A DNA stretch of 64,000 nucleotides from Apium graveolens (lineage: Eukaryota > Streptophyta > Magnoliopsida > Apiales > Apiaceae), in NCBI RefSeq assembly GCF_009905375.1, contig NC_133657.1, forward strand, positions 3,162,001 through 3,226,000, read 5' to 3'. This document shows positions 1-12,638 of the stretch, one piece after another. The notes under the pieces are model-generated. The model worked only from the letters and a program-made list of their open reading frames with translations, had not been told where the DNA came from and ran no database searches. Positions within the stretch are counted from its first letter, which is position 1. The number at the start of each line of letters is the position of its first letter. Made by a program: the position numbers and the translations under genes.

Positions 1-169
1 TAAATTTATTTATTTTTCTAAAACTCTTGTCATATTACTAATGGTATATATATATACATTGACATCTATACAATTTGATTATTGAGAAATATTTTAAAAA
101 AAAAGTTAAAACACCAATACGGGAATTAACACTAATACGGGAATTAACACTAGTTAGAATAACTAGTCA
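1..169. other. AT-rich flank, no gene seen
   Basis: AT-rich sequence with no credible open reading frame. A short direct repeat (gggaattaacactaatac) occurs at about 120-150, just before the MITE insertion site. Nothing else can be supported. Confidence 0.6.
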
Positions 170-382
170 GGTCACGCTCCAATGAGAACTTTTTACGATG
201 AGAACCGTGAGAACTGATGATTTCTGTAGTTAAAATTGATGATTTTTTGAAAAGTTGATATTTGGAATTCGGTAAATTGGTGATTTTGTTCAAACCAAAT
301 TTTTTTATTTAATAAAATCATCAATTTAAATTACGAAAATCACAGGTTCTCATTTTAAAAAGTTATCATTGGAGCGTGACCC
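170..382. mobile_element. Mutator-like MITE, 213 bp
   Basis: The ends are inverted copies: GGTCACGCTCCAATGA at 170-185 and its reverse complement at 366-381. Similarity continues inward for roughly 35 bp with mismatches. The element is flanked by a perfect 10-bp direct repeat, taactagtca, at 160-169 and 383-392, which fits the 9-11 bp target duplications of Mutator-type transposons. There is no coding capacity, so it must be non-autonomous. Family assignment rests on TSD length and is inferred. Confidence 0.8.
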
Positions 383-1125
383 TAACTAGTCAAATCACTA
401 ATTAGATGAGAAAAAAAGTAATGAAAATTATTTATTTTCGCTTCTCTCCCATTCATCCTAAAAATGGAAGGAAAATTTTAAAAATAAAAATAAAGAAAAC
501 TTGTTTCCAATTTTTCGGATTTCTTTTCTTTTTTTTTTCAAAAGATTGTTGAAAGAATTCTTTCCCCTCTAATTTATTTTTGAAACACGGTTTAAGTACT
601 AATATTTGAGATACTATTTTATTCGAGAATAATTTTTTTGACAAATTTGATTTATTTAAACATATTTAAAATAACTACAAGTCATGTATTATATTTTCGA
701 AACAAAAATGCGCATACATACCGAATAATTCATATCAACGGCCCATTAGGTGTATATATAGTTATAAAAGCAAAAGTAAATCAAACTAAATATAAAAAAT
801 AATTTCATTTCTAATTAAGAGTATTGGACCAATACAAAACGTAAATAAATTATGGAATGCTAACATTTATGCTCGTTTTATATTTTATTCTTCGTAAAGA
901 TTATACTCAAGGTATATATATACGAATCAATTTGACATGGTTAATATATAGAAGGCTACCCTTACAAACGGAGCAGTTCGTGTGAAAAAAATTGAGCTTG
1001 GCTGGGTGAAAATTAATTCGGCTCAACTCGAACTCGAACTTAAAGTAAAATATATTTTGTCTCAAGTAAACAAGCTCTGACAAAGTATTATATTTGTGGT
1101 TAAAACTCGTATCGAGAGCGTAAGG
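383..1125. other. intergenic, no gene seen
   Basis: Very AT-rich sequence with homopolymer runs. The short ORFs here (for example around 453-644 and 907-1203 on the minus strand) are lysine- or phenylalanine-rich translations of poly-A/T tracts and have no protein-like features. Confidence 0.6.
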
Positions 1126-1545
1126 GTGATGGCCAAAAATACCTTTTTTTTTAGAAAATGTAATAAAAATACCCGTTTTTGAAAGATATGGCCAAAAATA
1201 CATTTCTAATACGCATTTTAAAAATGGGTAAGGCTATTACGTATTTGATAAATGAGTATTATTTTAAAAAAAAACAAAAAAACAAAAAAAAAAGAAAGTA
1301 AAATCATGATACGCATTCCTGACATGCTTATCATGCATTGCAAAGTTATGATACGCATCTCACGAATGCATATCCAATTTTTTTTTTGTAATTTTTTTTA
1401 CATAAGTTACCCATTTCTAAAATGAGTATTATTAATACCCAATTTTAAAATGTGTAGTAGGTAGGTATTTTTGGCCAAACATTTTAAAAAATGGTACTTT
1501 TGACACAAAATTTTAAAAAAGAGGTATTTTTCTCATTTTTTCATA
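1126..1545. repeat. candidate inverted-repeat element (MITE-like)
   Basis: The words ggccaaaaatac and cattttaaaaatgggta near the left side recur inverted near the right side (gtatttttggcc and taccca..aaaatg, about 1380-1470). This gives an imperfect inverted repeat around an AT-rich core. I could not find a convincing target duplication, so the ends are approximate and the class is unassigned. Confidence 0.4.
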
Positions 1546-2305
1546 GCGTAAATATACTCGGATCATGTAAATTAAAAAGCGAATCTTGTAAACTAAAAGG
1601 CTAGCCCTATATCATATAGTGATATTATTTTAATTTGATAGAAGATAATTTTAACTTTAACGTAAACTTTAAACTATTTTGATCATGTACAAGATCACAC
1701 TAATTGTTTCAAAAAATTATCTAAAATGTGCCTAAACAAATCTAGAAAATAGAAATGAAACGGATGAATAATAATGTTAAGGAAAAATCTCTAATTAGTT
1801 ATGATGCAATTGAAAAAAATAAATCCCATCAATTAAAATAATTTAAACTGCCACGTCATTTGAGACCAACACCCGCTCCTCTAATTATAATAAAAAAATT
1901 GAGTCTTATTCCTATCAAAGTTATAAAAATCGGCCGATTTTTTAAAAATTGCCGATAAATTGCTCAAAATTTGTCAAAAATATCTGTTTAATTTAAGCGA
2001 TTTTCAATAAATATTTGATAATTTTTTAAATATTATCCGATAATCATAATTCAATACATCACCGGAATATATAATTTCGATTTCCGAAATACGGGAACAT
2101 ACCCGGAAAAGTGATAAAAACAGCCCACCCAAGTGATGTTAATGGGAGGAGTGAAAAGGGAAACCAAATCGCCAATCTCAAATAAAACCCAAAACAGTGG
2201 GCCGTCCTCTACCTTTTCACAATATTACAAAACCCAGAACTCGTCACACTTTAAACTCCAGATTTCATTACATGTACTATACACTCCTACACACTGACAC
2301 ACACA
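1546..2305. promoter_or_regulatory. upstream region of the NCL gene
   Basis: Non-coding AT-rich sequence ending in the presumptive promoter and leader of the plus-strand exchanger gene. Composition shifts to CA/CT-rich from about 2200. I do not see an unambiguous TATA box at a fixed distance, so the transcription start is not assigned. Confidence 0.4.
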
Positions 2306-2335
2306 CATAACATAACATAACATAACATAACATAA
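2306..2335 (+). repeat. (CATAA)6 microsatellite in NCL 5' leader
   Basis: Six perfect tandem copies of cataa end 20 bp before the start codon at 2356 and are preceded by a short CA run. It should be a length-polymorphic marker and lies in the probable 5' UTR. Confidence 0.85.
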
Positions 2336-2355
2336 TTATTCCCTCGGGATTAACC

Positions 2356-5300
2356 ATGGCTAATAACAAACCCTCTCTCCTCTTAACTCTCTCTCTCCTC
2401 CTCCTCGTCTCTATCTCTCTCTCCTCCGCTCGTCTCCTCCCTAACTCCACCTCCTCAGATCTCATCTCCGACGGCGTCTCAGGTCATAATCCGATCCAAA
2501 CCCCGCTCCGTCTCTACCGTGAATCCCAAATATGCGAACAAACCTACGGCTTCATGCCCTGTACGGACACTGCTTTAGGAAACTTGTTTTTAATACTAGG
2601 TTATGGTTATCTCATGTACTTGGCGGCCACGTATCTGTCCTCGGGAAGTGAGCTTTTGTTGGAGATTCTCGGTCCCGGTCTTGTCGGAGGCCTCTTCTTG
2701 CCTATTCTTGGCGCTCTTCCCGATGCCATGCTTATTCTAGGTACCTTTTACCCTCTTTTCATTTCTGTATTTTTATTTACATAAAATGATTGGGTGTCGC
2801 TATCACATTGCTTTATTTATTTATTTGTTTGTATCCAAATTTAATTATGGTGAGAGTGACAATAATTTGTACTCGCATTTGTTTACATTTGGGTTGAGTA
2901 CGGACATTAAGAAGTGTTGAAAAGTTGAAAAAATGAATAAAGTGGTGGGACTGATCGATATTTCATATGATCGATGTTATTTTTATTTACTGTTTTTAAT
3001 ATGGTCCTTATTTGCATCTTTTTCTTTTACTCCTACTTTCAAAAATATGGTCCTTAATCGAAGTTTTTGAGCAAAAGAAAGATTGCATTTGCATTTGGTT
3101 GATTCCGGTGGGCGTAATATATTTAAATTAATAGTAGTTGCACTCAGTTGATTCTTGTTGCAAACTTTGTATGTGTTGGTTGCATATGTTGGAAAGAAAA
3201 TTTTAAAAATCTGTCCTCACACTTACACTAAAGGAATAGGTTGTTTCCACTACACATTTTAAATAATGACCTGGTGTTAATGGAGTATGCATTAGTAGAC
3301 AATCAGCTGTAAGAATACTAGAATATTGTATCTACTGACTATAATATAACTGGATGGCAAGGATTGACTCAGGAAAAAGGTTTATATAAGGTAATTTGGT
3401 TTTATTTTAGGTCCTTGTGTATGTAGAAAGCCAGGAAATAACTATTGGTTCGACAAAGGATTTAAACGTTATTTCTGAATTCATATTTTCTGTGGTTAAT
3501 TTTAAATCATTTTCAAAGTTATATATGGATTTGTTTAATGTCAATAACCAATTTACTTTTGTAAGTTAGTAACTAAATGTATTGCCAAATGGCTTGTGAA
3601 AATAAGACATTTACAAAGGAATCTATATATACTTACTTATTATTGATCCCTTTGTCTGCTACTAATGTTGTTGCATCTGTATTCTGTTTGTTGCTGATTA
3701 GTGTTGGTCATTTTGATATATGATATTTCTCATAAATATGAAAATTAGTGTGATGATAATGTCATATGCATATCTTGGAATATTTTTTGTCGTGCAGAAT
3801 GAAATGGCATAACAAAAATTCACCATCAATTTTTTTTATCACTACCTAGGTAGGATGGATCTCAATTAATAAGTTTAGGTGCCTCTCTGGAACACTCCCC
3901 TCCCCCCTTTTGCCTTGGTCAATGCAAGAGAACAAAATTACTTTGTACCCTGTATCACCAGTTAAATTAATTTGATTTGAAGGAATTAAAAAGCTTCTAC
4001 ATATCCACCACGTACCTTTTTTTTACTTGTAATTTTAACAAAACTGTATCTGTCAATATTACAAAAGTCAAGACAAATGATAACATTAATTTTATGTAAT
4101 TCTTATGCCAAGTAATTACAGTACTAAAAATTCTGTAGTCGATTCCAGGAACTACAATTTGGAAGTAAGTTGGAGTATTATTATCTGGTACTCCAGCATC
4201 TTCTACTTCATATTTTAATTAATTACATATATTGTTTCTTGGTCATAATTTCTGTCTGCTATATGTTGTGTTTTTCAGTCTCTGGGTTGTCGGGAACCGT
4301 GGAAACTGCTCAGGCTCAGGTTTCTGTTGGAATGGGTCTGCTAGCTGGTTCAACTGTTATGCTTCTTACCGTTATATGGGGAACCTGTGTTGTAGTTGGC
4401 AAGTGCGATATAGAAGACTCTGTTGCTAGAGATGGGAAAGACACTAAAGGATTTAGCTTAGCGGGTTTGCCCTTTTATCAGGCTAAGTTATATTGCATCA
4501 GTAGGAGTAATATAATTAGAATGCTTGCTAGTTTCTATTTCAACTTTTGAATGCTTATTGCCATCGGTAACATAAATAACATACTTTTCATAATTTGTTG
4601 TTTTTCTTACATTTTCTGTGCATTCTCCGCAGATTAACCACACATTTGCACACAAATTATAATATGCCGTTGGAGCTGGTTTCTGGAAAATGAGGCCTGA
4701 TAAAATTATTTAGTTACCCACCCTTGATCTAATAGATATGTCATGAACGTCCTATTTAGATGTAGCATGAGAAGATTCACATTTCACAAAATCGCTACAG
4801 TCACATGATTTTGCCTAGTGCAATTAGCATATATCTGAATACATATTTATGTTTTTCAAATTCCTACTCGTGTTTAACAGTATCATTCTTATTGTTGCAT
4901 TATTTATTTAAAAATTCACTGCATGCCATAAATTTTCTGCATTTAACTTTCTACTGTTAACGCAATGTTCGGTTAGTTTTTATTCCCCATCAAGTTTTGT
5001 ATGTAAATAAGTAGGATTCTGTTTATCAACTTCATAATCTGTTGCGATGAAAGTATTGCATTATGTGCCTCTTCTGGTTTTGAATATTTCGCGAATTTAA
5101 GAGGATCTATAAATTAGAATTACTTTACTATTGCAGGCTCTGGTGTTACTACCGATATCTGGACATGCTATGCTGCAATGATAATGGCTGTATCTGTAAT
5201 CCCATTTATAGTTGTACAGCTTCCGCAGATGTTGCATTCAACTTCTGGGAGACATTTGGCAGTCTTGATAGCACTTATTATCTCTGTATTGCTACTGATC

Positions 5301-7331
5301 TCATATTGCGCTTATCAGGTAATATTTGCATGCAAGTATTATTCATGCCAGTTTTGTATGTATGCCATTTTCCTACTGATCTCTGTATTGCTACTCATCT
5401 CATATTTACTTCATATATCTGTTGAATGTTGATGGCCTTGAGGCCCTTCACTCTGAATATCCCAGCAATTAGAATTGGATTCCTTGGAAACATTTAAAAT
5501 TCTGGAGGATGATAATTCAATTTTCAAGTTTCTAACATAGTATACTTTAGTTTCTACTTATTTTTTTTTAAAAAAAAATTATTTAGTTTTTTTTGAGAGC
5601 AAGTCCCATACTGAAGATTAATCTGTAATCTCACTTCTCACATAACATGTATCATTTACAAAGCGAGTAAAATATGTCTGCAGGTATTGCCAATATATTT
5701 GATTAGTTTCTGATATGACTAGTTGCACTACTATAGTAGTATTGAGCTGCATGCTCTGTATTAAAAGAAACTTGGCAAACTCATTTCTGCTAAAATTTAT
5801 TTCTGAACATCAGGGATCATAGTTCTAAAAACAGCACAAGCCCATCCAAGTTGTTCGTTACAGTGTGCTTAGCACTTGTTGCTAATTTTGTCATTCGTCA
5901 AAACTCTCCTACTTTTGGTTGATTTTCATGTGAAATATTTGATGCAGGTATTTCAGCCTTGGATTCAGCGAAGAAGGATTGATTATGCAAAGCATAGGCA
6001 TGTAATATCTGGAATTCTAAAACATCTGAAAATGCGCGCAATCGGAAGGCTACTAACTAATCAAGGAGAACCAAATAAAGAAGTGATAGACAAGTTAGTT
6101 TTCTGTATCTACCTTTTGCTCTTCCTATCGAACATTCTTATGGTTATCTAGGTCTAACCAAGTGTTTACTGACATTGTCAAGGATTCTGTGACAGGCTTT
6201 TTAAGGCAATTGATACGAACCATGATACATATCTTTCAGCTTCTGAATTAAGAGCCCTAATTGTTGGAATTCGGTTTGATGAGATAAATTTGAATGAAGA
6301 TGATGCAGCTGCAAAATTATTAAAAGATTTTGACACATCGCTTGATGATAAGATCGATTTGGAAGAATTTATTGATGGAATTAAAAAGTGGCTTGACGAT
6401 GCCATGGGCCTAAATTCTTCTCCTGTGGATGCTGCTGGTCCTGAATCATTCAGGCACATTGATCGCTATCATGAGGTATGTGGCGTTGTGTCATCAAGGT
6501 TCTGTTCAGCGGAGTACTAATTGGGGTAAGATATGTACTGCAAAATGTTCTGCAAGATTCTGCAAGCAAAACATATAGTACTCCAATTAGTACATCATTT
6601 AAGAGTACTCCAATTGTTCGGTGTTACTTAGCTTTGATGTCTTTCACTGCATTGACAGAAAACAAAGAGAGATCATTTCCTTTTAGGGGATCTAAGTGAT
6701 GAGGCTGATGAGGGTGTAGAAAGCTCCAAGTGGACGACAATAAAAGCTGTACTACTGTTGTCACTGGGCACTGTTATTGCAGCTGCTTTTGCTGACCCTC
6801 TTGTTGATGCTGTTGATAATTTCTCTAGTGCCACAAGCATTCCTTCTTTCTTCATATCCTTCATAGCTCTGCCATTGGCAACTAACTCTAGCGAGGCAGT
6901 GTCAGCTATAATATTTGCTAGCCGGAAGAAGTTACGATCTGCATCCCTTACTTTTTCAGAGGTTAGATCAGCGATATATAATTTGAGAGGTTTCTATAAT
7001 AATCAAACTTCAGTATATCCAGTACAATATATGTTTCTGTTGCCTCAGTGCTAAGAATTTTTGTTTTATGTTTATTATGCAGCTGTATGGAGCCGCAACT
7101 ATGAACAATGTTCTTTGTCTGTCAGTATTCCTGGCACTAGTTTACGTCAGGGGGTTGGTCTGGGACTTCTCCTCAGAAGTGTTGGTTATCCTAATTGTGT
7201 GCATCGTGATGGGTGCACTTGGTAGCATCCGCAGCACCTTCCCTTTGTGGACGACTTCAGTTGCTTTCCTGCTTTACCCGTTTTCTTTGGCACTGGTTTA
7301 CGTTCTTGATTATAAGTTTGGTTGGTCATAA
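2356..7331 (+). CDS. NCL: NCL-type Na+/Ca2+ exchanger with EF-hands (7 exons)
   Basis: Exons read from GT/AG sites: 2356-2740, 4279-4464, 5137-5318, 5948-6093, 6196-6475, 6659-6961 and 7083-7331. They sum to 1731 bp, 576 aa plus stop, close to the usual plant NCL length. Residues 1-25 look like a signal peptide. The CaCA alpha-1 repeat lies at about 106-165 (GALPDAMLIL, GMGLLAGSTVM) and alpha-2 at about 423-480 (FADPLVD, PLATNSSE at 465-472). Two EF-hand loops lie between them, at 306-317 (D-T-N-H-D..E) and 346-357 (D-T-S-L-D-D-K..E). The family moves cations across endomembranes, Na+ against Ca2+, and the EF-hands suggest Ca2+ control; this is family knowledge. The acceptor at 6659 was chosen because a downstream AG at 6686 would put a stop in frame. 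No lesion is seen, so the gene appears intact. Confidence 0.93.
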
Positions 7332-7751
7332 TTTATAATGATATGGATTGTGGTGCTATCCTGTTATCGCATCATGAATGCGTGGTTGAGTGACAGTAGG
7401 CACGATAATGATCGAGAAGAATCAGCTATGGTACGTCATGGCAGTTTTTATAGATACAAGAGAGCCATGTATCTGTGTTGAAAACTTCTTATTTTGTAAT
7501 GAATTAGGTTTCTAAATTGATGCTGATCAGTCTTCTTCGTACTTTTTAATATAAATTGTATTGCATATAGACAAAAATTCATTTTTACACATGGTTGATA
7601 TATTGTAGTGTTGTATACTTGAACAGAACTTAAAGAGAACAAAAAAGAGTACAGTAAAGCTGATATTTTATTAATCTAAATGCCAGTTATGGTGTTGCAT
7701 CTACAACTCAGAATTGTGGATAGCATTGTAGATTAGCACTTGCATTGGAGA
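7332..7751. other. 3' side of NCL gene
   Basis: Non-coding, AT-rich sequence between the NCL stop codon and a Stowaway-like MITE; it presumably holds the NCL 3' UTR. No defined polyadenylation signal is assigned. Confidence 0.5.
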
Positions 7752-7994
7752 TACTCCTCCGTTCCGTCCGATTGTTTATATTTTTTTGAGAGTGTTCGAC
7801 ACGCATTTAAGGTGCATATAAAGTATAGTTCTGTATTTTTTTTTTTACAATTTTGTTTTTCTGAATAAATTTAAAACATTCAACTTTTATTTAGAAAAAA
7901 AAAATTGTAAAAATAAGTTACATAATTATACTTTTTATACACCTTAAAATGCGTGCCGGACACTTACTCAGAAATATAAACGGACTAAGGAGTA
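7752..7994. mobile_element. Stowaway-like MITE, about 243 bp
   Basis: The ends carry the plant Tc1/mariner MITE signature: TACTCCTCCGTTCCGTCCG at the left, and an inverted CGGACTAAGGAGTA at the right, flanked by TA on both sides (7752-7753 and 7993-7994). Inner halves are also largely complementary (cgacacgcatttaaggtg against caccttaaaatgcgtgccgg), so the copy can fold into a long hairpin. No coding capacity. It sits between two convergent genes. Confidence 0.88.
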
Positions 7995-8263
7995 CAAGCT
8001 AATAAAACAACTCAAAATCTGTTTCATCAATCTCAATTAATGGAACCTGAAAGTTGAAGTTCTAAAACCTCTGAATTTTCTCTCCCTGATCTGACTGATG
8101 TCATATGACCTGTATTTTTAGGTTTACTCTACAAGAAATTCATGTCTTCTATCCATTCTAGCGTCACTTTTGAAAATTACAAATGAAATTCATAATAAAC
8201 TGAGTGATTCTCCAGAGATGGGCCAGCCTGCAGGGCTTGACCTGAGATGAGAAAGACTGGTCT

Positions 8264-10019
8264 TCATAACTTCAAGTTTAGATCAACGCTTCCTACTACG
8301 TCGTTGCTGTGGCTTCTGGTGACCATTGATTGACCATTTTGCCGCGATGGCAAGAAACTAAAGAAGGGCTGCTCAACTGGTTGAAATTGTCCTGGCCAGT
8401 GAGCTGGATCATCTGATGCTCCCTGAAATATTCTTACATTTAGTGAAGTTCAATCTTTTTGAGATGAAGTAAGTTGACATAATCAGTGCAGCTAAAATTC
8501 CAATATAAAGAATGTGTCAATTTGAATTGGTCTTACCTGATAAGGTAAAGCATCAAAATCAGGAAGTTCTGGTATGTAATGGCCAAGGTAAGATGGAGGA
8601 TCCTTTGGTTTTGGAGGCGCCAGTGTTAGAAAGTCTTCACTGAAACCTCCATTTTCTTTGATAATCTTCTTCTTGTACTTGGGCATTCTACTTGTACCGG
8701 ATGGGCCTTCTCTGAGAGGTGCAGAGACATAATGTTAAGATGCATAACTGCTGTCGTCTTGCTATTGTAGAATCTACTAATTAAAATCAAGCTCACCTTA
8801 CAACCGGATTGGCTTGTTTAAGAGGAAATGCACCATCATTGTTGAACGACGCTGGCTCATCTGCTGCAGGAATATGCGATATATATGCAGGAGGAAATCT
8901 GCAGTCGAAAGAGGGGACTGGAGCATCATCTACGGAGAAGGGATATGATCTTTTTAAGCCAATCATCTGTACAACATCAAGATTAATGGCCCACTATTGA
9001 ACAAGGTTCACTTCTTTGAACTCAATTATAAAAAATTTAAACTGAATCTGTGCTGTACACAGTGTAGACATCTAGATAAGTCTCGTGTTTCTTCATATGA
9101 TGAGGTTATGTAAGATAAAACTATTCATTTCATGGCTTCATATAACATATTCATATGTGTTACCGCTGTTAGGACAAGTGGTAGATTTGATATACGAAGA
9201 AGAAGTAAACAAATATATAAACATAGCACAGAACAATTTGGACTAGAAATAAGAGCAAGAGAAGATTACCATCTCTTCATCTGGCCACAATGGCGTGGAC
9301 TTGTTGCCACGATAGCTTTGGTTTGAAGGGGGCTCTATCTGAAAATTCATGACAGATGATGATGAATTCCCTATTGACACATTCACCTGCAATTTCACAC
9401 ACTTACATCTTCAGTGACAACAAAAGGATCACGAGCTAGAGAAAAAATTGTTTTAAAACAAATGAACAAAATACAATTTGACATAGCTAACCATGGAGGA
9501 AGGACAAGCTTCATGAAATGATTGCGATCTTGGCATAACACCAGAAAAAGGCCAAACAGGGTTCTTGGTTTCACAATGCAAATCTTCACTTGAACGTGAA
9601 GCATTCAACGCCTGATGATCGGACTTGTGACTGATATCCCCTTCAAGATTGTACACATGATCCCATAAATTAGGCCAACTGCTGCTCCCTGTGCTTGCAA
9701 TGCCTTGGCACCCCATACCGCATTCATCCTCATTGTTTGATACTAGCTTCGACAAGGAATAAGGTCTAATTATATTATCAGATGAAGGGTGATCAGTTGG
9801 AGAGGCCAAACAAGGAGAAGAGTTGCTATGTGAAACAACAACATTAGGTACTTTAAAAACTTTATCTCTCTTTTGTTGCTCTTCTAGTCTAATCTTCTCA
9901 AGTTGTGCAACACCAAGCCCTCTTTGTGGCACTTTATTTTGCTTAAACTTTTTTGAAGATCTAGCACTACCACTAGTACTGCTGGTACTGTACTTTTGAT
10001 TTTGTTCTTGTTGAGCCAT
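8264..10019 (-). CDS. SPEAR-like (SPOROCYTELESS-like EAR) protein, 5 exons
   Basis: Minus-strand exons: 10019-9492, 9386-9270, 8966-8797, 8711-8537 and 8422-8264. All have GT/AG borders; the total is 1149 bp, 382 aa. The start at 10019 was chosen over an upstream in-frame ATG because it opens the serine-rich N-terminus typical of the family. Residues 29-51 hold the diagnostic SPL-type motif (VPQRGLGVAQLEKIR plus a charged helix), known in SPL/SPEAR/TIE proteins. Exon 4 encodes DFLTLAPP, and the last six residues are DLNLKL, a canonical EAR repression motif that recruits TOPLESS-type co-repressors. The family tethers TCP or related factors to co-repressors in the nucleus; that role is inferred from the motifs. 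Which paralogue it is (SPEAR1-4) cannot be told here. Confidence 0.88.
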
Positions 10020-10798
10020 TGTTAATAACAGGCATGCATGTAGATCACAGATAAATGAATACAAACTGTTTAAAACATAGTAAGAATGTTACTTGAACAA
10101 GTAGTAGTTTGTTAAAGATGTAGAGAGAGATGAGATGAGATCACAAAAACTATTTCAAAATTTAAAAATAGAACAATGCAAATCTAACTCTAATAAGAAG
10201 CAACTGTTTGAATGCCTTAATTTTCTCCAACTATTTTATCGCCTAAATCCTAGGTCCACTCCTTTCATTCCTAGACCGACTCTCAAGAATTACACTAGTA
10301 CTTCTCTCTCTCAGTATTACACAAAACACACAATATATATAATACAATTACATGCATATATTAAGCTTTTCCAAAATCAAATTTACCTTTTAAAATTAGT
10401 TAAATGCCAGTAAACCCAATATTTCCTGGACCCTAGTCATTAGTACAGGGTTTGATCATTTTTTATAGTTAATCACAAACGCAGAAGTCGAACTCCTTTT
10501 TTTAATAGTTAATCACACACGCGCACACACCAAAAATGAGCATTTTCAATGAGAGAAAACCCTTAATTAAAAATCTATGTGACATGTCATAAATAAAAAT
10601 ATAGACATTGTGTAAAAAAAATTGCACAACAATGGAACAATACGGTTAGCTAAAATTTTATTCAACCTCGTAATGTTGGCTTTATTTGATGAACCTACGA
10701 GAGTAACAAAACTTCACATCATTTATTACCATATTAAAATTACACATTCTATTTCTAACAATTTAAAATAATAATAACATAACATTTTTAAAATATAA
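10020..10798. other. upstream of SPEAR-like gene, no other gene seen
   Basis: AT-rich non-coding sequence that should contain the promoter and leader of the minus-strand SPEAR-like gene. A GAGAGATGAGATGAG purine tract lies at about 10121-10140. The 92-codon plus-strand frame at 10135-10413 has no protein-like features and is probably chance. Confidence 0.5.
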
Positions 10799-11186
10799 GA
10801 GCATCTCCAATGGTGTTACTATAATTGGTTGACTAAATTGAACCTGTAGGACAATATGTAAAATTTGTTGAACCTGTAAGATATTGTATTTCGATGGTAT
10901 TGGCTATATTGGTTAACTGCATTTTAAAAATAGTATTTTATTAATATTTATGTTGTTATAAATAGAATATATTACTTCAATATGACAATAAATGATTAAT
11001 TTTTTTTTACAGATTTCTTACAAAGTGGTTCAACAAATATAAACAACATTAAGAGGTTGGCTATATTTATAAATAAGGGGAATGTACCATTGGAGATGGA
11101 TTTTTTTTACATAATCTCTATATTTTTTTATTTATAGTATGTATTAATAATTTTTAGTTAAGGATTCTATGTGGTTGAAGATGCTC
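10799..11186. mobile_element. Tourist-like MITE, copy 1
   Basis: Begins GAGCATCTCCAATGG and ends with the inverted end GAAGATGCTC, flanked by TAA on both sides (10796-10798 and 11187-11189). The 3-bp TAA/TTA target duplication is typical of PIF/Harbinger (Tourist) MITEs. The interior shares the words ggttgactaaattg, cctgtaagac and atgtaaaatttg with copy 2. Confidence 0.8.
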
Positions 11187-11229
11187 TAACCAACCATTAT
11201 AACTAACCCCGTTGAAACACAATCACGTA

Positions 11230-11603
11230 GAGCATCTTCAATGGGGTTTACTATAATAATTGGCTAAATTGGACCCGTAAGACATTATGTAAAATTTACT
11301 GAATCTGTAAAACATTTTAGTATATCACTTTAATACGGTAATATCTAATATGTAATCTTCCTACAATTTTTTTACATTGGATCGACTAATATAGAAATCT
11401 ATAGAAGGTTGACTATAATTATAGACAAGGGATGAGTATGGTTGCAGGATGACCTTTTGAAGAGATTGACTATATTTTTTTATTTTTGGTATGCCAACTC
11501 AGTTTTAAGCTAAGGGCTCTCTTACAGGTTCAAAATTTTTTAGATAATTATTATTTTATTTCATTTTAGCTAACAGATTTATCTAACACCATTGGAGATG
11601 CTC
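11230..11603. mobile_element. Tourist-like MITE, copy 2
   Basis: Begins GAGCATCTTCAATGG and ends CCATTGGAGATGCTC followed by TAA (11604-11606). The left flank reads GTA rather than TAA, so the target duplication has diverged or the copy arose by another route. Same family and orientation as the copy ending 43 bp upstream. Confidence 0.78.
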
Positions 11604-11949
11604 TAAGGCTTACATGAGCTAAACACTTTGTTGATCAGGATTTGATCATTTTATAACTATTGTTGCCATATGAAATTTTTTGCAAACATTTTTTTTGGAA
11701 AAACTTTTGGTAATTTAAGGTTTCATTTATATGTCAAGGATGTATTTGGTCCTGATTTTAATTTTTCTTTATAGATTCTGAGATTTTAAGTGTATTAAAT
11801 TTGAATTTTAAAAAACACAATGTATTCGGTCTGTATTCTGAAATTTACATTAAAATTTAGGTGTATTTGTTTTAGATATTTAGAAATTCATTATAATCAT
11901 TTAATTTGAATTTTCTCGGGAATGATCTCATGCTATAAGGCTGCTAGTT

Positions 11950-12443
11950 TTGCTCAAGTGTGTGGATCATTGATTCTGGAGCCTCGGATCATATAATTCC
12001 ACATCTGAATCTTCTCACTAAAGTTGTGCCACAACTACCTCACAAAAGATAAATCTTTCAAATAATGCCACTATGATGATAATCTCTCATACATGTATTA
12101 CTCACCTGTTCAATCAGTTATCTCTTTCTAATGTGCTATGTGTACCTTATTTCAAACACAACCCATTGTCTATACAGAAGCTCATTAAGGATAACAACTA
12201 TGAAGTCCGGTTTTTTCCTACACACTGCAACATCCTTGAAACTAGGTCTAAGCAAATTTTAGGTAAAGGTGTTGCCAGAAATGGTCTTTATTACTTAACC
12301 TCTGATGTGCCTGCTCTGTTAAACACTAAATCTGTGTTTACATTACCTCACCACTCATGTATACGCAACTCCACTACTGCACTTGATTCAAATCTAGAGA
12401 TTTGGCACTTAAGACTTGGGCATTACTCCCATGCCCAAGATTA
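11950..12443 (+). pseudogene. Ty1/Copia pol fragment (protease to GAG-pre-integrase)
   Basis: The plus strand encodes WIIDSGASDHI at about 11963, the retropepsin active site of Copia elements. After a frame break, a 123-codon frame (12073-12444) carries the LSNVLCVPYF and IWHLRLGH motifs characteristic of the protease/GAG-pre-integrase junction. There are no LTRs, no integrase core and several stops, so this is a decayed fragment. It is unrelated to the SIRE-type elements further on. Confidence 0.8.
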
Positions 12444-12638
12444 AACTGATTTTTCACTTGCCTACATCCACCAAATCATTTCATAAATTTCCTGTGTTCA
12501 AATAATGAATAACCGTGAATCTTAGTGGCAACTTCTTGGTGTGTAACAAATTCCATAACCTGTCATATGACATCTTAGTCTCCAGATGGAACTAAAATGC
12601 GACAGCTCTCTTTCTGTTTCGTTGACCAAATATTTTAT
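12444..12638. other. degraded flank of the Copia fragment
   Basis: Probably more of the same decayed Copia pol, but no motif can be read. The Mutator-like element at 12639 is inserted just after it. Confidence 0.4.

Noticed and set aside
2277..2465. Minus-strand 62-codon ORF over NCL exon 1
   Set aside because: Antisense shadow of the CT-rich signal-peptide coding region; Arg/Glu-rich low complexity.
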